In this document: positions 35,728-45,049 of the stretch, piece by piece
Layout of the letters: every line of letters begins with the position of its first letter
How positions within the stretch are numbered: position 1 is the stretch's first letter
NCBI RefSeq assembly: GCF_900343125.1
Contig: NZ_OPYL01000003.1
Span: 372,001-436,000, forward strand
DNA length: 64,000 nt
Reading direction: 5' to 3'
Source: Dysgonomonas sp. Marseille-P4361
GTDB lineage: Bacteria; Bacteroidota; Bacteroidia; Bacteroidales; Dysgonomonadaceae
Notes under the pieces: generated by a model
What the model saw: only the letters and a program-made list of their open reading frames with translations
What the model was told of the DNA's origin: nothing
Database searches by the model: none
Translations under genes and position numbers: made by a program

Positions 35728-36453
35728 ATGAACAAGCAAGAAGAACTTAACAAACTAAAAGAAGTTACATTTAATTTAATAGACGAAATGAAAGGACAGT
35801 TATCCGAGAGACGTATTTCTATAGATGCTGGAGTTTCCCCTACAACTCTTTTCAATTGGCGAAATGGTATCACTACACCTACTTACACTTCCTTAAAGAA
35901 AATATACGATTATTTAAGCATTTTTAAGGCTAACATGCAAAGGATAGAGGGCGGATTTTCAGAGACATCACTAAGTAGTGCAATAAAAGAAACAATTTCA
36001 ACAGAGTACTCACTAATACCCATGGTAACTATACGGGCAAAAACAGGATATTCAACAGACTATTCAAATAATATCTATTTAGATTCTTTACCCAAAATAC
36101 CTGTCAGAATAGACAGAGAATATAAAGGGAAATACTTAATCTTTGAAATAGAGGGAGATAGTATGAATGACGGGTCTGCTGATTCTTTATTCAGTGGAGA
36201 TCATGTATTATGTAAGAATATAGGTAAAGAGCATTGGAGATACCCACTACCAATAAGAGACTGCTTTTTTATTATAGTCCATAAAACAGAAGGAATTATT
36301 GCGAAAGAAATAATAAAGCATGATGTAGAAAAAGGGATTATCACATGCCATTCTTTAAATATGCTATATGGCGAAGATTTTGAAATACACCTGCGTGATG
36401 TTGTAGAATTATACAGTATAACGGAACTAATCAAAAGACCTTTAAGAAAGTAA
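35728..36453 (+). CDS. XRE/S24 LexA-like repressor, 241 aa
   Basis: The N-terminus (about 20-70: LSERRISIDAGVSPTTLFNWRNGITTPTYTSLKKIYDYL) is an XRE-type HTH. The C-terminus (about 120-230) is an S24 peptidase-like module, GKYLIFEIEGDSMNDGSADSLFSGDHVLCKNI, with the G-D-S-M catalytic Ser context and a later Lys in IIAKEIIKHD. This layout is that of phage CI-like and LexA-like repressors that self-cleave on DNA damage. It lies 3' of tRNA-Leu, a common prophage site, but no phage gene is seen here. Confidence 0.82.
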   Translation: MNKQEELNKLKEVTFNLIDEMKGQLSERRISIDAGVSPTTLFNWRNGITTPTYTSLKKIYDYLSIFKANMQRIEGGFSETSLSSAIKETISTEYSLIPMVTIRAKTGYSTDYSNNIYLDSLPKIPVRIDREYKGKYLIFEIEGDSMNDGSADSLFSGDHVLCKNIGKEHWRYPLPIRDCFFIIVHKTEGIIAKEIIKHDVEKGIITCHSLNMLYGEDFEIHLRDVVELYSITELIKRPLRK

Positions 36454-36461
36454 CATAATAA

Positions 36462-36494
36462 AAAAAGAGGCCTTAAGCAGCAAAGCCTCTTTTT
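36462..36494. terminator. Terminator between repressor gene and tRNA-Leu
   Basis: AAAAGAGGCCTT ... AAAGCCTCTTTT hairpin with A/T flanks, usable on both strands. Confidence 0.8.
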
Positions 36495-36503
36495 CATTAT
36501 TTG

Positions 36504-36587
36504 TGCACACGGCGAGACTCGAACTCGCACGGGATAACTCCCACTACCCCCTCAAAGTAGCACGTCTACCAATTTCGCCACGTGTGC
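36504..36587 (-). tRNA. tRNA-Leu (GAG)
   Basis: 84-nt cloverleaf with acceptor GCACACG/CGTGTGC, discriminator A, anticodon loop TTGAGGG (GAG), and a long variable arm (GTGGGAGTTATCCC) as expected for leucine. CCA is not encoded. Confidence 0.93.
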
Positions 36588-36626
36588 ATACCCATAAACA
36601 AAAAAATGTGACATTTGCCACATTTG

Positions 36627-36699
<73 letters not shown>

Positions 36700-36914
36700 A
36701 ATTGAGACTGCAAATATATAGGCTATTTTTAATTTTTCAAAATTTTTCTTTTGATAATTTTCGATTCTGCATTCACTTATTTCTTTTAGATAGCCAATTG
36801 AAAGAATTACACCATTTTTCATTGGAATAAAAACTTTTATTCATAACTTGTGTTATTAATTAAAAGTATTCAAATCACTAACAAACAAAATCAAAACTTA
36901 AAAAACTTAGAAAG

Positions 36915-37241
36915 ATGGGAAAATTTGAAGTTAAAACGAGAAAAAACGGAGAATTCCAGTTCAACCTTAAAGCTAGTAATGGACAAGTAATTCTTAGCAG
37001 CGAGGGATATACAACAAAAGCTAATTGCATGAATGGCATCGAGTCTGTAAAAAGGAACAGCCAAGTAGAAGCTAGATTCGACAAACTAGAAGCTAAAAAC
37101 GGAAAATTCTATTTCAACCTTAAGGCTACAAACGGTCAAATCATTGGCACTAGCGAAATGTATGAAACTGCTGCTAGCAGAGACAATGGTATAGCTTCGG
37201 TTCAAAAAAATGCTCCTGATGCAGAAGTTGTAGAAATCTAA
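36915..37241 (+). CDS. YegP family (DUF1508) protein, 108 aa
   Basis: Two tandem DUF1508 units: residues 4-50 (FEVKTRKNGEFQFNLKASNGQVILSSEGY) and 56-104 (FDKLEAKNGKFYFNLKATNGQIIGTSEMY), each ending with NGIxSVxxN. The family is small, cytoplasmic and of unknown function; members appear in stress-related contexts. It is monocistronic with a strong terminator after it. Confidence 0.9.
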   Translation: MGKFEVKTRKNGEFQFNLKASNGQVILSSEGYTTKANCMNGIESVKRNSQVEARFDKLEAKNGKFYFNLKATNGQIIGTSEMYETAASRDNGIASVQKNAPDAEVVEI

Positions 37242-37270
37242 TAGCTTATTATGCTCCATAGATAAAATAA

Positions 37271-37297
37271 AAAAGACCTCAAGTTGAGGTCTTTTTT
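37271..37297. terminator. Bidirectional terminator after the YegP gene
   Basis: AAAAGACCTC-AAGTT-GAGGTCTTTT hairpin with T run, serving the convergent korB as well. Confidence 0.85.
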
Positions 37298-37314
37298 ATT
37301 ATTTAGAATTATGT

Positions 37315-38346
37315 CTATTTTACTTCCCATACATCCTTAGTCATCAAATAATCGGTAAGCTTGCGAATAGGATTTTTCGCTTGCACCTCCTTTATTTGTT
37401 CCTCAACACAAGTGTCATAATTCGGAGCTTTCACATCTCTGATAACTCCCAGTGCTACAGGTAGCCCTGCTTCGTGCGACATCAGTCCTAATTTTGTATG
37501 CAGTGTATTATCTTCGAGAGTAACATCATGTACCAACACATCATCTATTGTGTATCCATCCTCTCCGATTGTTACAGCCTTAAGACTCCAACCATCCATC
37601 ACAAGACCTTTCTCCTGATTTGCGCCGAAAAGCATTTTTTCGCCATGCTTCAACAAAATTGTACGGTCGGCACGCCATGCTTTATCAACAATATTCTTAT
37701 GAATATCATCATTGAAGATAACACAGTTTTGCAACACCTCTACAACTGAAGTTCCTTTATGCTTAGCGGCTTCTGTCAAAATATTTGTTGTATTGGCCAA
37801 ATCAACATCTATGCAACGTGCAAAAAATGTACCTCTAGCACCTAAAGCCAATTCTGATGGATTGAAAGGATCTTCTACTGTACCGTAAGGAGATGATTTG
37901 GTGACAAAACCTCGATCAGACGTAGGAGAAAACTGCCCTTTAGTCAGACCATATATTTTATTATTTAACAGCAATATATTAATATCTACGTTACGACGCA
38001 CTGCATGAATAAAGTGATTTCCTCCAATTGCCAAGCAATCTCCATCGCCCGTCGCCAACCAGACACTCAGTTCGGGTTTAGCAGTCTTCACACCTGTAGC
38101 TACAGCAGCTCCTCGTCCGTGTATTGTATGAAAACCATAAGTGTTCATATAATAAGGTAAACGCGAAGAACATCCGATTCCTGATATTACAGCAGTCATA
38201 TGTGGTTCGATACCTAAGTCAGCCATTGCTTTGTGCAAACAGTTTAGCAATGCATGGTCGCCACATCCCGGACACCAACGCACATATTGATCACTCTTAT
38301 ATTCTTTAGCCTGACGAGCAGAAGCTATTTTCAAATTTGTATCCAT
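37315..38346 (-). CDS. korB: 2-oxoacid:ferredoxin oxidoreductase beta subunit
   Basis: ThDP-binding subunit, 343 aa, of the enzyme that converts 2-oxoglutarate and CoA to succinyl-CoA, CO2 and reduced ferredoxin (or the reverse). Motifs: RWCPGCGDHALLNCLHKA, GIGCSSRLPYYMNTYGFHTIHGRGAAVATG and the ThDP site ATGDGDCLAIGGNHFIHAVRRNVDINILLLNN. The C-terminal part is charged. It lies 3 bp downstream of korA. The 2-oxoglutarate specificity is taken from the typical Bacteroidota KorAB pair and is not proved by motifs. Confidence 0.9.
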   Translation of the reverse strand: MDTNLKIASARQAKEYKSDQYVRWCPGCGDHALLNCLHKAMADLGIEPHMTAVISGIGCSSRLPYYMNTYGFHTIHGRGAAVATGVKTAKPELSVWLATGDGDCLAIGGNHFIHAVRRNVDINILLLNNKIYGLTKGQFSPTSDRGFVTKSSPYGTVEDPFNPSELALGARGTFFARCIDVDLANTTNILTEAAKHKGTSVVEVLQNCVIFNDDIHKNIVDKAWRADRTILLKHGEKMLFGANQEKGLVMDGWSLKAVTIGEDGYTIDDVLVHDVTLEDNTLHTKLGLMSHEAGLPVALGVIRDVKAPNYDTCVEEQIKEVQAKNPIRKLTDYLMTKDVWEVK

Positions 38347-38349
38347 TGC

Positions 38350-40197
38350 TTATTCTCCTATTTGATTTGTGAACGCCTCTATTAATTCCGAAACATTGAA
38401 AGGCTGACCTTCAACTTTATTGTAACGAGACACTTGCAATCCCAGATTTTTTTCCATTAAGTAGCCGGCAAATTGACCATTATTCTGTTCGGCAACGATA
38501 ATATTATCAAACTTATTTAATATCTCATTTGTATTTGATGGCAAAGGACTGATAAAGCGGAAATGAGCCAAAGCCACTTTTTGTCCGGCATCATTCATTT
38601 TTTCTACAGCCTCGCGCAGATGTCCGTAAGTGCCACCCCAACCAACAACTAACAAATCTGCATCTTCTGCTCCTAATAGTTCTAACTTTGGAATATGATT
38701 TGCAATCTCATCAACTTTAGCCTGACGGGCATCTACCATTTTTTGGTGATTTCCCGGATGAGTAGATATTGCCCCAGTATTATAGTCTTTTTCGAGTCCA
38801 CCTATACGATGCATATAACCTTTCTGACCAGCAGCTGCCCAATAACGTGCTTTATTCCTCTCATCTCTAAGGGCAGGAGTCCAGCTAGCCTCATCGACTA
38901 AAGTCTCATCGTGAGGAACAATAGTAGGATATTTATCTAAATCCGGAATTCTCCATGCAGAAGAGCCATTAGCAATATAACCATCCGTTAACAATATTAC
39001 AGGAGTAATATGCTCCAATGCTACTTTGGATGCCCAATACGCCATATCGAAACAATCGGTAGGACTTGCCGCTGCCATCACCACAATTGGACTTTCACCG
39101 TTTCGTCCATACAAAGCCTGACGCAAATCGGTCTGTTCTGTCTTTGTAGGCAATCCGGTAGAAGGACCTCCACGCTGTACATCAATAATAACTAAAGGTA
39201 ATTCAGCCATTACTGCAAGACCTATAGCCTCACCTTTCAGCGCGAGCCCCGGACCTGAAGTTGATGTTGCAGCCAAATTCCCAGCAAAGCTAGCTCCTAT
39301 AGAGGTACAAATACCGGCAATTTCATCCTCTGCCTGTACTGTTTTAACTCCAAGCTGATTGAATTTTGCCAATTCGTGTAATATATCTGTTGCCGGAGTA
39401 ATAGGATATGACCCTAGAAACAATGGTCTGCCCGATTTTTCAGAGGCAGCGATCAAACCGTAAGCCGTAGCTGTATTCCCATTTACATCCAGATAAAAGC
39501 CTTTCTCCACATCTACAGTTTCAACACGGTACGATGATATTGTCATATCGGTATTTTGCCCATAGTTGAAGCCATCAGCCAACACTTTCAAGTTTGCTTG
39601 TACCAATAAAGGTTTTTTAGCAAACTTAGCCGACAACATATGATTGGCTACATCTAGGGGACGATTAAATAACCAGCAAACCAATCCTAGAGCAAACATA
39701 TTCTTACAGCGAACTTTTGATTTCGCATCTAAATCCATTTCAGCCAAACTATCTTTGGTTAAGGATGTTATTGGCACAGAAATCACTTGCTGTGTCGTTA
39801 AGCCTAACTCTGCAAATGGATTATCTGTAGCAAAAAGAGCTTTCTCCAGATCTCTTTTTGAGAAAGAGTCCTGATCTACAACTATTACTGAGTCTTTTTT
39901 CAGATGATTTACATTCACCTTCAGTGCAGCAGGATTCATTGCTACCAATACATCTGACTGATCGCCAGAGTTATAAATTTTATTTCCTAAGTGAACCTGA
40001 AAACCCGACACTCCGGATAGAGTTCCTTGAGGAGCTCTGATTTCAGCCGGATAATCCGGGAACGTAGCTATTTGGTTTCCAAAAATGGCTGACAGATTAG
40101 AGAAAATTGTTCCCGTTAACTGCATACCATCACCGGAATCACCCGAAAATCGAATAACTACATCCTTGACGTCTTTTACTTTTACCGTGTTTCTCAT
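38350..40197 (-). CDS. korA: 2-oxoacid:ferredoxin oxidoreductase alpha subunit (gamma-alpha fusion)
   Basis: 615 aa. The first ~190 residues form the gamma domain (VVIRFSGDSGDGMQLTGTIFSNL, VAMNPAALKVN). From about 215 the alpha part carries GSYPITPATDILHELAKF and VQAEDEIAGICTSIGASFAGNLAATSTSGPGLALKGEAIGLA. LLVVGWGGTYGHLREAV is typical near the C-terminus. Works with KorB. There is no ferredoxin-like delta subunit in the operon, so a separate ferredoxin is needed. An inverted repeat lies about 90 bp upstream. Confidence 0.9.
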   Translation of the reverse strand: MRNTVKVKDVKDVVIRFSGDSGDGMQLTGTIFSNLSAIFGNQIATFPDYPAEIRAPQGTLSGVSGFQVHLGNKIYNSGDQSDVLVAMNPAALKVNVNHLKKDSVIVVDQDSFSKRDLEKALFATDNPFAELGLTTQQVISVPITSLTKDSLAEMDLDAKSKVRCKNMFALGLVCWLFNRPLDVANHMLSAKFAKKPLLVQANLKVLADGFNYGQNTDMTISSYRVETVDVEKGFYLDVNGNTATAYGLIAASEKSGRPLFLGSYPITPATDILHELAKFNQLGVKTVQAEDEIAGICTSIGASFAGNLAATSTSGPGLALKGEAIGLAVMAELPLVIIDVQRGGPSTGLPTKTEQTDLRQALYGRNGESPIVVMAAASPTDCFDMAYWASKVALEHITPVILLTDGYIANGSSAWRIPDLDKYPTIVPHDETLVDEASWTPALRDERNKARYWAAAGQKGYMHRIGGLEKDYNTGAISTHPGNHQKMVDARQAKVDEIANHIPKLELLGAEDADLLVVGWGGTYGHLREAVEKMNDAGQKVALAHFRFISPLPSNTNEILNKFDNIIVAEQNNGQFAGYLMEKNLGLQVSRYNKVEGQPFNVSELIEAFTNQIGE

Positions 40198-40287
40198 TAT
40201 ATAATAATATTTATATCATACATTCATCAATGAACAAAGTAAAAAAGTATTCATTAATAAACCAATATATTCGAGGCAAAAAACAAG

Positions 40288-40309
40288 TATGGTAATTTTT
40301 ATTACCATA
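40288..40309. promoter_or_regulatory. Perfect 9-bp inverted repeat upstream of korA
   Basis: TATGGTAAT-TTTT-ATTACCATA. It lies 91 bp before the korA start and 95 bp past the stop of the gene at 40404. It could be an operator for korAB or a hairpin ending the upstream transcript; on the minus strand ACTTGTTTTTT follows it. Confidence 0.4.
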
Positions 40310-40403
40310 TAATTAAAACTACTAGAATTTAGTCTCTCAATAAGATTTAGTTCCCTTAGAATAATAACTCCAGATCACATCACCGACAAAGACCTCTAGG
40401 CTT

Positions 40404-41063
40404 CTATTCTCTTATAAATTTTGAGCAAAAAGCTATTGTTTTTTTCACCCCCTCAATGTTATCCCAATCAAGTTTCTCAGCCTTTATAAAATCTTCAATT
40501 TCAACTTCATGCCCCTTAAACAATTTAGTCAGACTCGATTTTTTAGTCACATTCTTCAATTTACCTTTAATCTTTATATAATAAAAATTATTTGGTTTGA
40601 CCACATAAGACTCATTTACACTTAACCCTGTAAAGCCTGACGGAGTATATATTGAAGTCTTACTATCTATAGACGAGGAAGGATTCTTCATACCATAAGC
40701 ACCTACCTTTCCTTCTGAGAACATATCTGAGTGCCACCTTATATATAAGTAAACATTATTATCAACAGGAACCCTCTCATAAAATGATCCATTTTTGATA
40801 TGTTCAAAAATGCGTTCATTGATCTTTAAAATTAAAATAGCAGAAGGATTAGCTACCTCCATCACTGTAGAATCTCTTGCTACAAAAACCAGTTTTTCAT
40901 TAACTGTATTATAGTTAAATAAACCTTCACTCTTACCTCCATCTTTATATATCAGCACTCCTTCCTCAAAAACATCCAATAAAAATGGAGTCTCTCTATG
41001 CTGAGCACAAACTATATTAACAAAAGTGACTGTTATAATTAACAAAACCATTTTTAATCTCAT
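40404..41063 (-). CDS. Hypothetical exported protein, 219 aa
   Basis: The signal peptide is clear (MRLKMVLLIITVTFVNIVCAQ). The mature part is predicted beta-rich in its first two thirds (ILIYKDGGKSEGLFNYN, VYLYIRWHSDMF) with a Lys-rich helical end (KLFKGHEVEIEDFIKAEKLDWDNIEGVKKTIAFCSKFI). No family is recognised. It is monocistronic and divergent from metA, 194 bp apart. Confidence 0.65.
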   Translation of the reverse strand: MRLKMVLLIITVTFVNIVCAQHRETPFLLDVFEEGVLIYKDGGKSEGLFNYNTVNEKLVFVARDSTVMEVANPSAILILKINERIFEHIKNGSFYERVPVDNNVYLYIRWHSDMFSEGKVGAYGMKNPSSSIDSKTSIYTPSGFTGLSVNESYVVKPNNFYYIKIKGKLKNVTKKSSLTKLFKGHEVEIEDFIKAEKLDWDNIEGVKKTIAFCSKFIRE

Positions 41064-41201
41064 AACATTCCCTTATTTAGTAAAACAAATACTTACATAA
41101 CAAATATAGCTAAATTAGAAAAGCAAACATCACTAGGTATCTTTTATATAAAGATTATAATATTAGAGTATTATCTATCTCTAAAAAGCCAAGTCTCTTA
41201 A

Positions 41202-41234
41202 TTGCTAAACCTACTATTTATTTTTATAACTTTG
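41202..41234 (+). promoter_or_regulatory. Candidate promoter of metA
   Basis: TTG at 41202 and TAACTTTG at 41227-41234, about 22 bp apart. A start would lie near 41241, leaving a short leader; no riboswitch is seen. Confidence 0.5.
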
Positions 41235-41257
41235 TATGTTATTAAAAATGATTTGAA

Positions 41258-42205
41258 ATGCCAGTTAATATACCAAACAATCTTCCGGCAATAGAAATAT
41301 TAAAGAAAGAGAATATCTTCGTTATGAGTGAACTAAGGGCTAATATGCAAGACATACGCCCCCTTCGTGTACTCATTCTCAACTTAATGCCTATAAAGAT
41401 TACTACCGAAACGGATCTGATCCGTTTATTATCGAATAATCCGTTGCAGGTTGAGATCGATTTCTTAAAACTGGAAACTCATATTTCAAAAAATACATCT
41501 GAAGAACATCTACTTATGTTTTACAAAAACTTCAGTGAGATTAAAGAGGATTACTACGATGGAATGATTATTACCGGCGCACCTGTAGAACTATTAAAAT
41601 ATGAAGAAGTTAACTACTGGCCTGAGATCTCATCTATTTTTGACTGGGCAAGAACGCATGTTACTTCTACCCTATACATCTGCTGGGCTGCACAAGCTGC
41701 TTTATATCATTTCTATGGAGTAGACAAGCACGTTCTTTCCGAAAAAATGTTTGGCGTATTCAAGCACTCTATTCACAATAAGAAGTTTCCTTTATTTAGA
41801 GGTTTCGATGATGAGTTTTATATTCCTCACAGCAGACATACCGAAGTTACCAGAGAAGACATCCTTAAGGCTAAGGATTTAACAATATTATCAGAATCGG
41901 ATGATTCTGGTGTTGGCATAGTTATGTCAAGAGGTGGACGTGAATTTTACCTGACAGGGCATTCCGAATACGCTCCATATACACTACATAATGAATATGC
42001 CAGAGATGTAGAGAAAGGACTTCCCATAAAGGTTCCTATCAACTATTACAAAAATGACAATCCGAATAATGCTCCCGTCATGAGGTGGGCTGGTCATGGA
42101 AACCTATTATTCAACAACTGGTTAAACTACTTTGTTTATCAGGAAACGCCATACGATAAAACTCAAATTAAAAATTTGGGGAACATACAACCTATAACAG
42201 AATAG
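41258..42205 (+). CDS. metA: Homoserine O-acyltransferase, probably acetyl-CoA specific
   Basis: First committed step of methionine synthesis. The 315-aa protein has the MetA fold with catalytic Cys142 ([16 protein letters not shown]) and the late His in GHSEYAP. Position 111, which sets acyl-donor preference, is Glu ([14 protein letters not shown]); Glu is known to favour acetyl-CoA over succinyl-CoA in this family, so I predict a homoserine O-acetyltransferase. Codon 1 is the ATG at 41258. The next gene starts 3 bp after its stop. Confidence 0.93.
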   Translation: MPVNIPNNLPAIEILKKENIFVMSELRANMQDIRPLRVLILNLMPIKITTETDLIRLLSNNPLQVEIDFLKLETHISKNTSEEHLLMFYKNFSEIKEDYYDGMIITGAPVELLKYEEVNYWPEISSIFDWARTHVTSTLYICWAAQAALYHFYGVDKHVLSEKMFGVFKHSIHNKKFPLFRGFDDEFYIPHSRHTEVTREDILKAKDLTILSESDDSGVGIVMSRGGREFYLTGHSEYAPYTLHNEYARDVEKGLPIKVPINYYKNDNPNNAPVMRWAGHGNLLFNNWLNYFVYQETPYDKTQIKNLGNIQPITE

Positions 42206-42208
42206 ATC

Positions 42209-44047
42209 TTGTTAAAAACTAGAAAGATAGAACTTTTAGCCCCTGCCAAGAATCTTGAATGCGGAATAGAGGCTATTAATCATGGTGCCGATGCTGTATA
42301 CATTGGCGCTCCAAAATTCAGCGCGCGTGCTGCTGCAGGAAACACACTGGAAGATATCACCTTACTGGCAGAACATGCACATTTATACAATGCGAAAGTC
42401 TATGTCGCACTTAATACAATATTAAACGACAAAGAGCTGAAAGATGCCGAGCGCCTCATCTGGCAACTTTATAACGATGCGAAAGCTGATGCTCTTATCA
42501 TCCAAGATATGGGTATTACTAAACTATCACTTCCTCCAATTCCTCTGCATGCAAGTACACAAATGGACAACAGAGGTATTGAGAAAGTAAAGTTTCTTGA
42601 AGAAGCAGGTTTCAGTCAAATTGTTTTAGCCCGCGAATTGACAGTAGATGAAATACATGACATTGCTGCTCAGACAAAAACTCCATTGGAAGTATTTGTG
42701 CATGGTGCATTATGTGTCTCGTATAGTGGACAATGCTTTTTGAGTCAGGTTTTATCAGGACGCAGCGCAAATAAGGGAGCTTGTGCCCAATATTGCCGTC
42801 TGCCATACGACCTTTCTGATGCTGAGGGTGAAGAAATATTAAATAAAAAGCATCTTTTATCAATGAAAGACCTTAATCTTTCCGAGAATTTAGAAGAATT
42901 GTTAGATGCCGGAGCCTCGTCCTTAAAAATAGAAGGGCGTCTTAAAGATATTTCATACGTAAAAAATACTGTCGCTTATTATCGCAAAAAGCTAGATGAA
43001 ATTATTGCCCGAAGACCTGAGTACATAAGAGCTTCTTCGGGGACATCCTCTTATATCTTTGAACCTAGCCTGAGCAAAAGCTTCAATAGAGGCTTTACTA
43101 ACTATTTCTTTCACAACCGTTCGAAAGAGATATGGTCTATCGACTCTCCCAAAGCCATAGGCGAACCTATCGGAAAAATAACAGAGGTCACGACGAAATA
43201 CATAAAGATAAATACAACTAAAAAGCTCAACAATGGCGATGGTCTTTGTTTCTTTAACTATAAAAGAGAGCTTGAAGGTATGCAGGTTAATCGCGTAGAG
43301 GGTGACATTATTTATCCAGCAACTGTACCCAATGTAAAGAAGGGAACATTTATATATAGAAACTTTGACCATGAGTTTGAAAAAAACTTATCAAAGAAAA
43401 CAGCAGAGCGAAAAATTTCGGCAACAATAGAAATCTCCGAGATTCCTTTTGGTTACTCTCTGAGAATAACTGACGAAGATGACAATTATGCTATACTAAA
43501 CTTCGAATACGAGAAGCAGGTTGCCCAAAAGGATCAGAGTGAAAACATAAAGAACAATCTGAGCAAAACAGGAGGAACAATCTTCCTTATCGATCAAGTT
43601 CTCATCGATTTTCAGTCTAGTTGGTTTATCCCTGCATCTGTCCTGTCCGAATGGAGAAGACAACTTGTGGACAAACTTCTATCCGTTCGAAAAATACGAT
43701 ACAGACAAGACATTGTTCATTTTAAGCAGACATCACATCCATATCCGGTTAAGAATATAACTTACCTTGGCAATGTGATGAACGAAATGAGCAAGCAGTT
43801 TTATGAGCAACATCAATCTACAGTTTCACAGCCTGCAATAGAGAGACAAGTACAGGAAGGAGTTCCATTGATGTTCACTCGTCATTGTATCAAACAATCG
43901 TTAGGCTGGTGCCCTAAAGAACAAACGGAAAAACGCCCTTACATAGAGCCTTTCTTTTTGACATATAACAACACCAAACTGCGACTATCGTTCGACTGCA
44001 AGGCTTGCGAAATGAAAGTTTTCAATGAAAACAGCAGCAGGCAATAG
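42209..44047 (+). CDS. U32 family peptidase-like protein (RlhA/YdcP type), 612 aa
   Basis: The N-terminal ~300 residues form the U32/PF01136 domain: IELLAPAKNLECGIEAINHGADAVYIG and HGALCVSYSGQCFLSQVLSGRSANKGACAQYCRLPY, in which the Cys set is thought to bind an iron-sulfur cluster. The second half carries the DUF3656-like beta module and Cys near the end (FDCKACEMKVF). Members such as E. coli YdcP/RlhA take part in rRNA hydroxylation. It begins at TTG, 3 bp after metA, the only start that keeps the conserved N-terminus. Confidence 0.85.
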   Translation: MLKTRKIELLAPAKNLECGIEAINHGADAVYIGAPKFSARAAAGNTLEDITLLAEHAHLYNAKVYVALNTILNDKELKDAERLIWQLYNDAKADALIIQDMGITKLSLPPIPLHASTQMDNRGIEKVKFLEEAGFSQIVLARELTVDEIHDIAAQTKTPLEVFVHGALCVSYSGQCFLSQVLSGRSANKGACAQYCRLPYDLSDAEGEEILNKKHLLSMKDLNLSENLEELLDAGASSLKIEGRLKDISYVKNTVAYYRKKLDEIIARRPEYIRASSGTSSYIFEPSLSKSFNRGFTNYFFHNRSKEIWSIDSPKAIGEPIGKITEVTTKYIKINTTKKLNNGDGLCFFNYKRELEGMQVNRVEGDIIYPATVPNVKKGTFIYRNFDHEFEKNLSKKTAERKISATIEISEIPFGYSLRITDEDDNYAILNFEYEKQVAQKDQSENIKNNLSKTGGTIFLIDQVLIDFQSSWFIPASVLSEWRRQLVDKLLSVRKIRYRQDIVHFKQTSHPYPVKNITYLGNVMNEMSKQFYEQHQSTVSQPAIERQVQEGVPLMFTRHCIKQSLGWCPKEQTEKRPYIEPFFLTYNNTKLRLSFDCKACEMKVFNENSSRQ

Positions 44048-44099
44048 ACATATTGATATTTTACGTATCTTTGAAAGATATTATTGAGGCTATAAGTGT

Positions 44100-44519
44100 A
44101 TGCTAAAAAAGATTTTCAAATATAGCTGGCCTCCAGCTATTGTAGCAATAATTATATTTTATTTGTGTTGCTTACTTCCAAGTAAGGATATTCCCGATGT
44201 TGGATTCGACTTTTTTATTCCGGCTGACAAAATCGTTCATTTTTTGATGTATTTCGGACTGTCATTAGTCGCCTCTTTCAACTATATTTACGATAAAAAC
44301 GGAAATATTATTATCCTTAAACTGATCATTTTTGCTATTTGCATTCCGATTCTGTACGGAGGGGTAATAGAAATTATACAGGACAATTATTTTCAAGGAA
44401 GAAGTGGTGACTGGTACGACTTTTTAGCCGATACACTAGGGGCTATTGCTTCCATTCCTTTTTCCTTATGGTTTAGACGTTTTTTATTAAACAGACAAGA
44501 ATTAGAACAAGAAGTATGA
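44100..44519 (+). CDS. VanZ-like family protein, 139 aa
   Basis: Small inner-membrane protein with about four helices. The conserved VanZ pattern is visible: DKIVHFLMYFGLSLVASF, then GGVIEIIQDNYFQGRSGDWYDFLADTLGAIASIPFSLW, containing the Glu...Arg...Asp-D...N/D motif. Function is unknown; family members are named after teicoplanin-resistance VanZ. Its stop overlaps the ATG of the next gene (ATGA), so the two are coupled. Confidence 0.88.
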   Translation: MLKKIFKYSWPPAIVAIIIFYLCCLLPSKDIPDVGFDFFIPADKIVHFLMYFGLSLVASFNYIYDKNGNIIILKLIIFAICIPILYGGVIEIIQDNYFQGRSGDWYDFLADTLGAIASIPFSLWFRRFLLNRQELEQEV

Positions 44520-45046
44520 AAAAACTATTAATTTGCTTAATCAGCCTATTATTTATATCGTATAACACATACGGACAAAATGGGTACGAATATCAATACA
44601 AAGTAAAAGTGGGAGAAATAGCTCCCGATTTTGAAATGGAACTCCCTTCCGGAGAAAAAGTTAAGCTATCTTCACTGAGGGGAAAAGTTGTAATGTTACA
44701 ATTTACTGCAAGCTGGTGCGGCGTATGTCGCAAGGAGATGCCACATATAGAAAAAGAAATCTGGCTAAAACATAAAGACAATCCGAACTTTGCTCTCTAC
44801 GGAATTGACAGGGAAGAACCTGCCGAGACGGTTGAAAAATTTGCCAAGGCAACAAAGGTTACCTACCCTATCGGTCTTGATCCTACAGCTGACATTTTCG
44901 GATTATATGCAGAGAAGACAGCCGGAATCACAAGAAATATTATCATCGACAAGGACGGAAAAATAGTTATGCTCACCAGACTGTTTAAAATGGAAGAGTT
45001 TAACGAAATGGTAGAACTTATAGACTCTCTATTAGCTGAGAAATAA
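44516..45046 (+). CDS. TlpA-family thioredoxin-like disulfide reductase, 176 aa
   Basis: Signal peptide (about 1-20, LLICLISLLFISYNTYG). The thioredoxin fold has an intact active site, FTASWCGVCRKEMPH, Cys68 and Cys71. Downstream are YGIDREEPAETVEKF, TYPIGLDPTADIFGLYAEKTAGITRNIIIDKDGKIVML with the cis-Pro-like loop replaced by Gly-Ile-Thr. It should reduce disulfides in the periplasm, for example during cytochrome maturation. It contrasts with the redox-dead homologue at 15939. It lies between the coupled VanZ gene and hisH, 3 bp before hisH. Confidence 0.9.
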   Translation: MKKLLICLISLLFISYNTYGQNGYEYQYKVKVGEIAPDFEMELPSGEKVKLSSLRGKVVMLQFTASWCGVCRKEMPHIEKEIWLKHKDNPNFALYGIDREEPAETVEKFAKATKVTYPIGLDPTADIFGLYAEKTAGITRNIIIDKDGKIVMLTRLFKMEEFNEMVELIDSLLAEK

Positions 45047-45049
45047 ACA

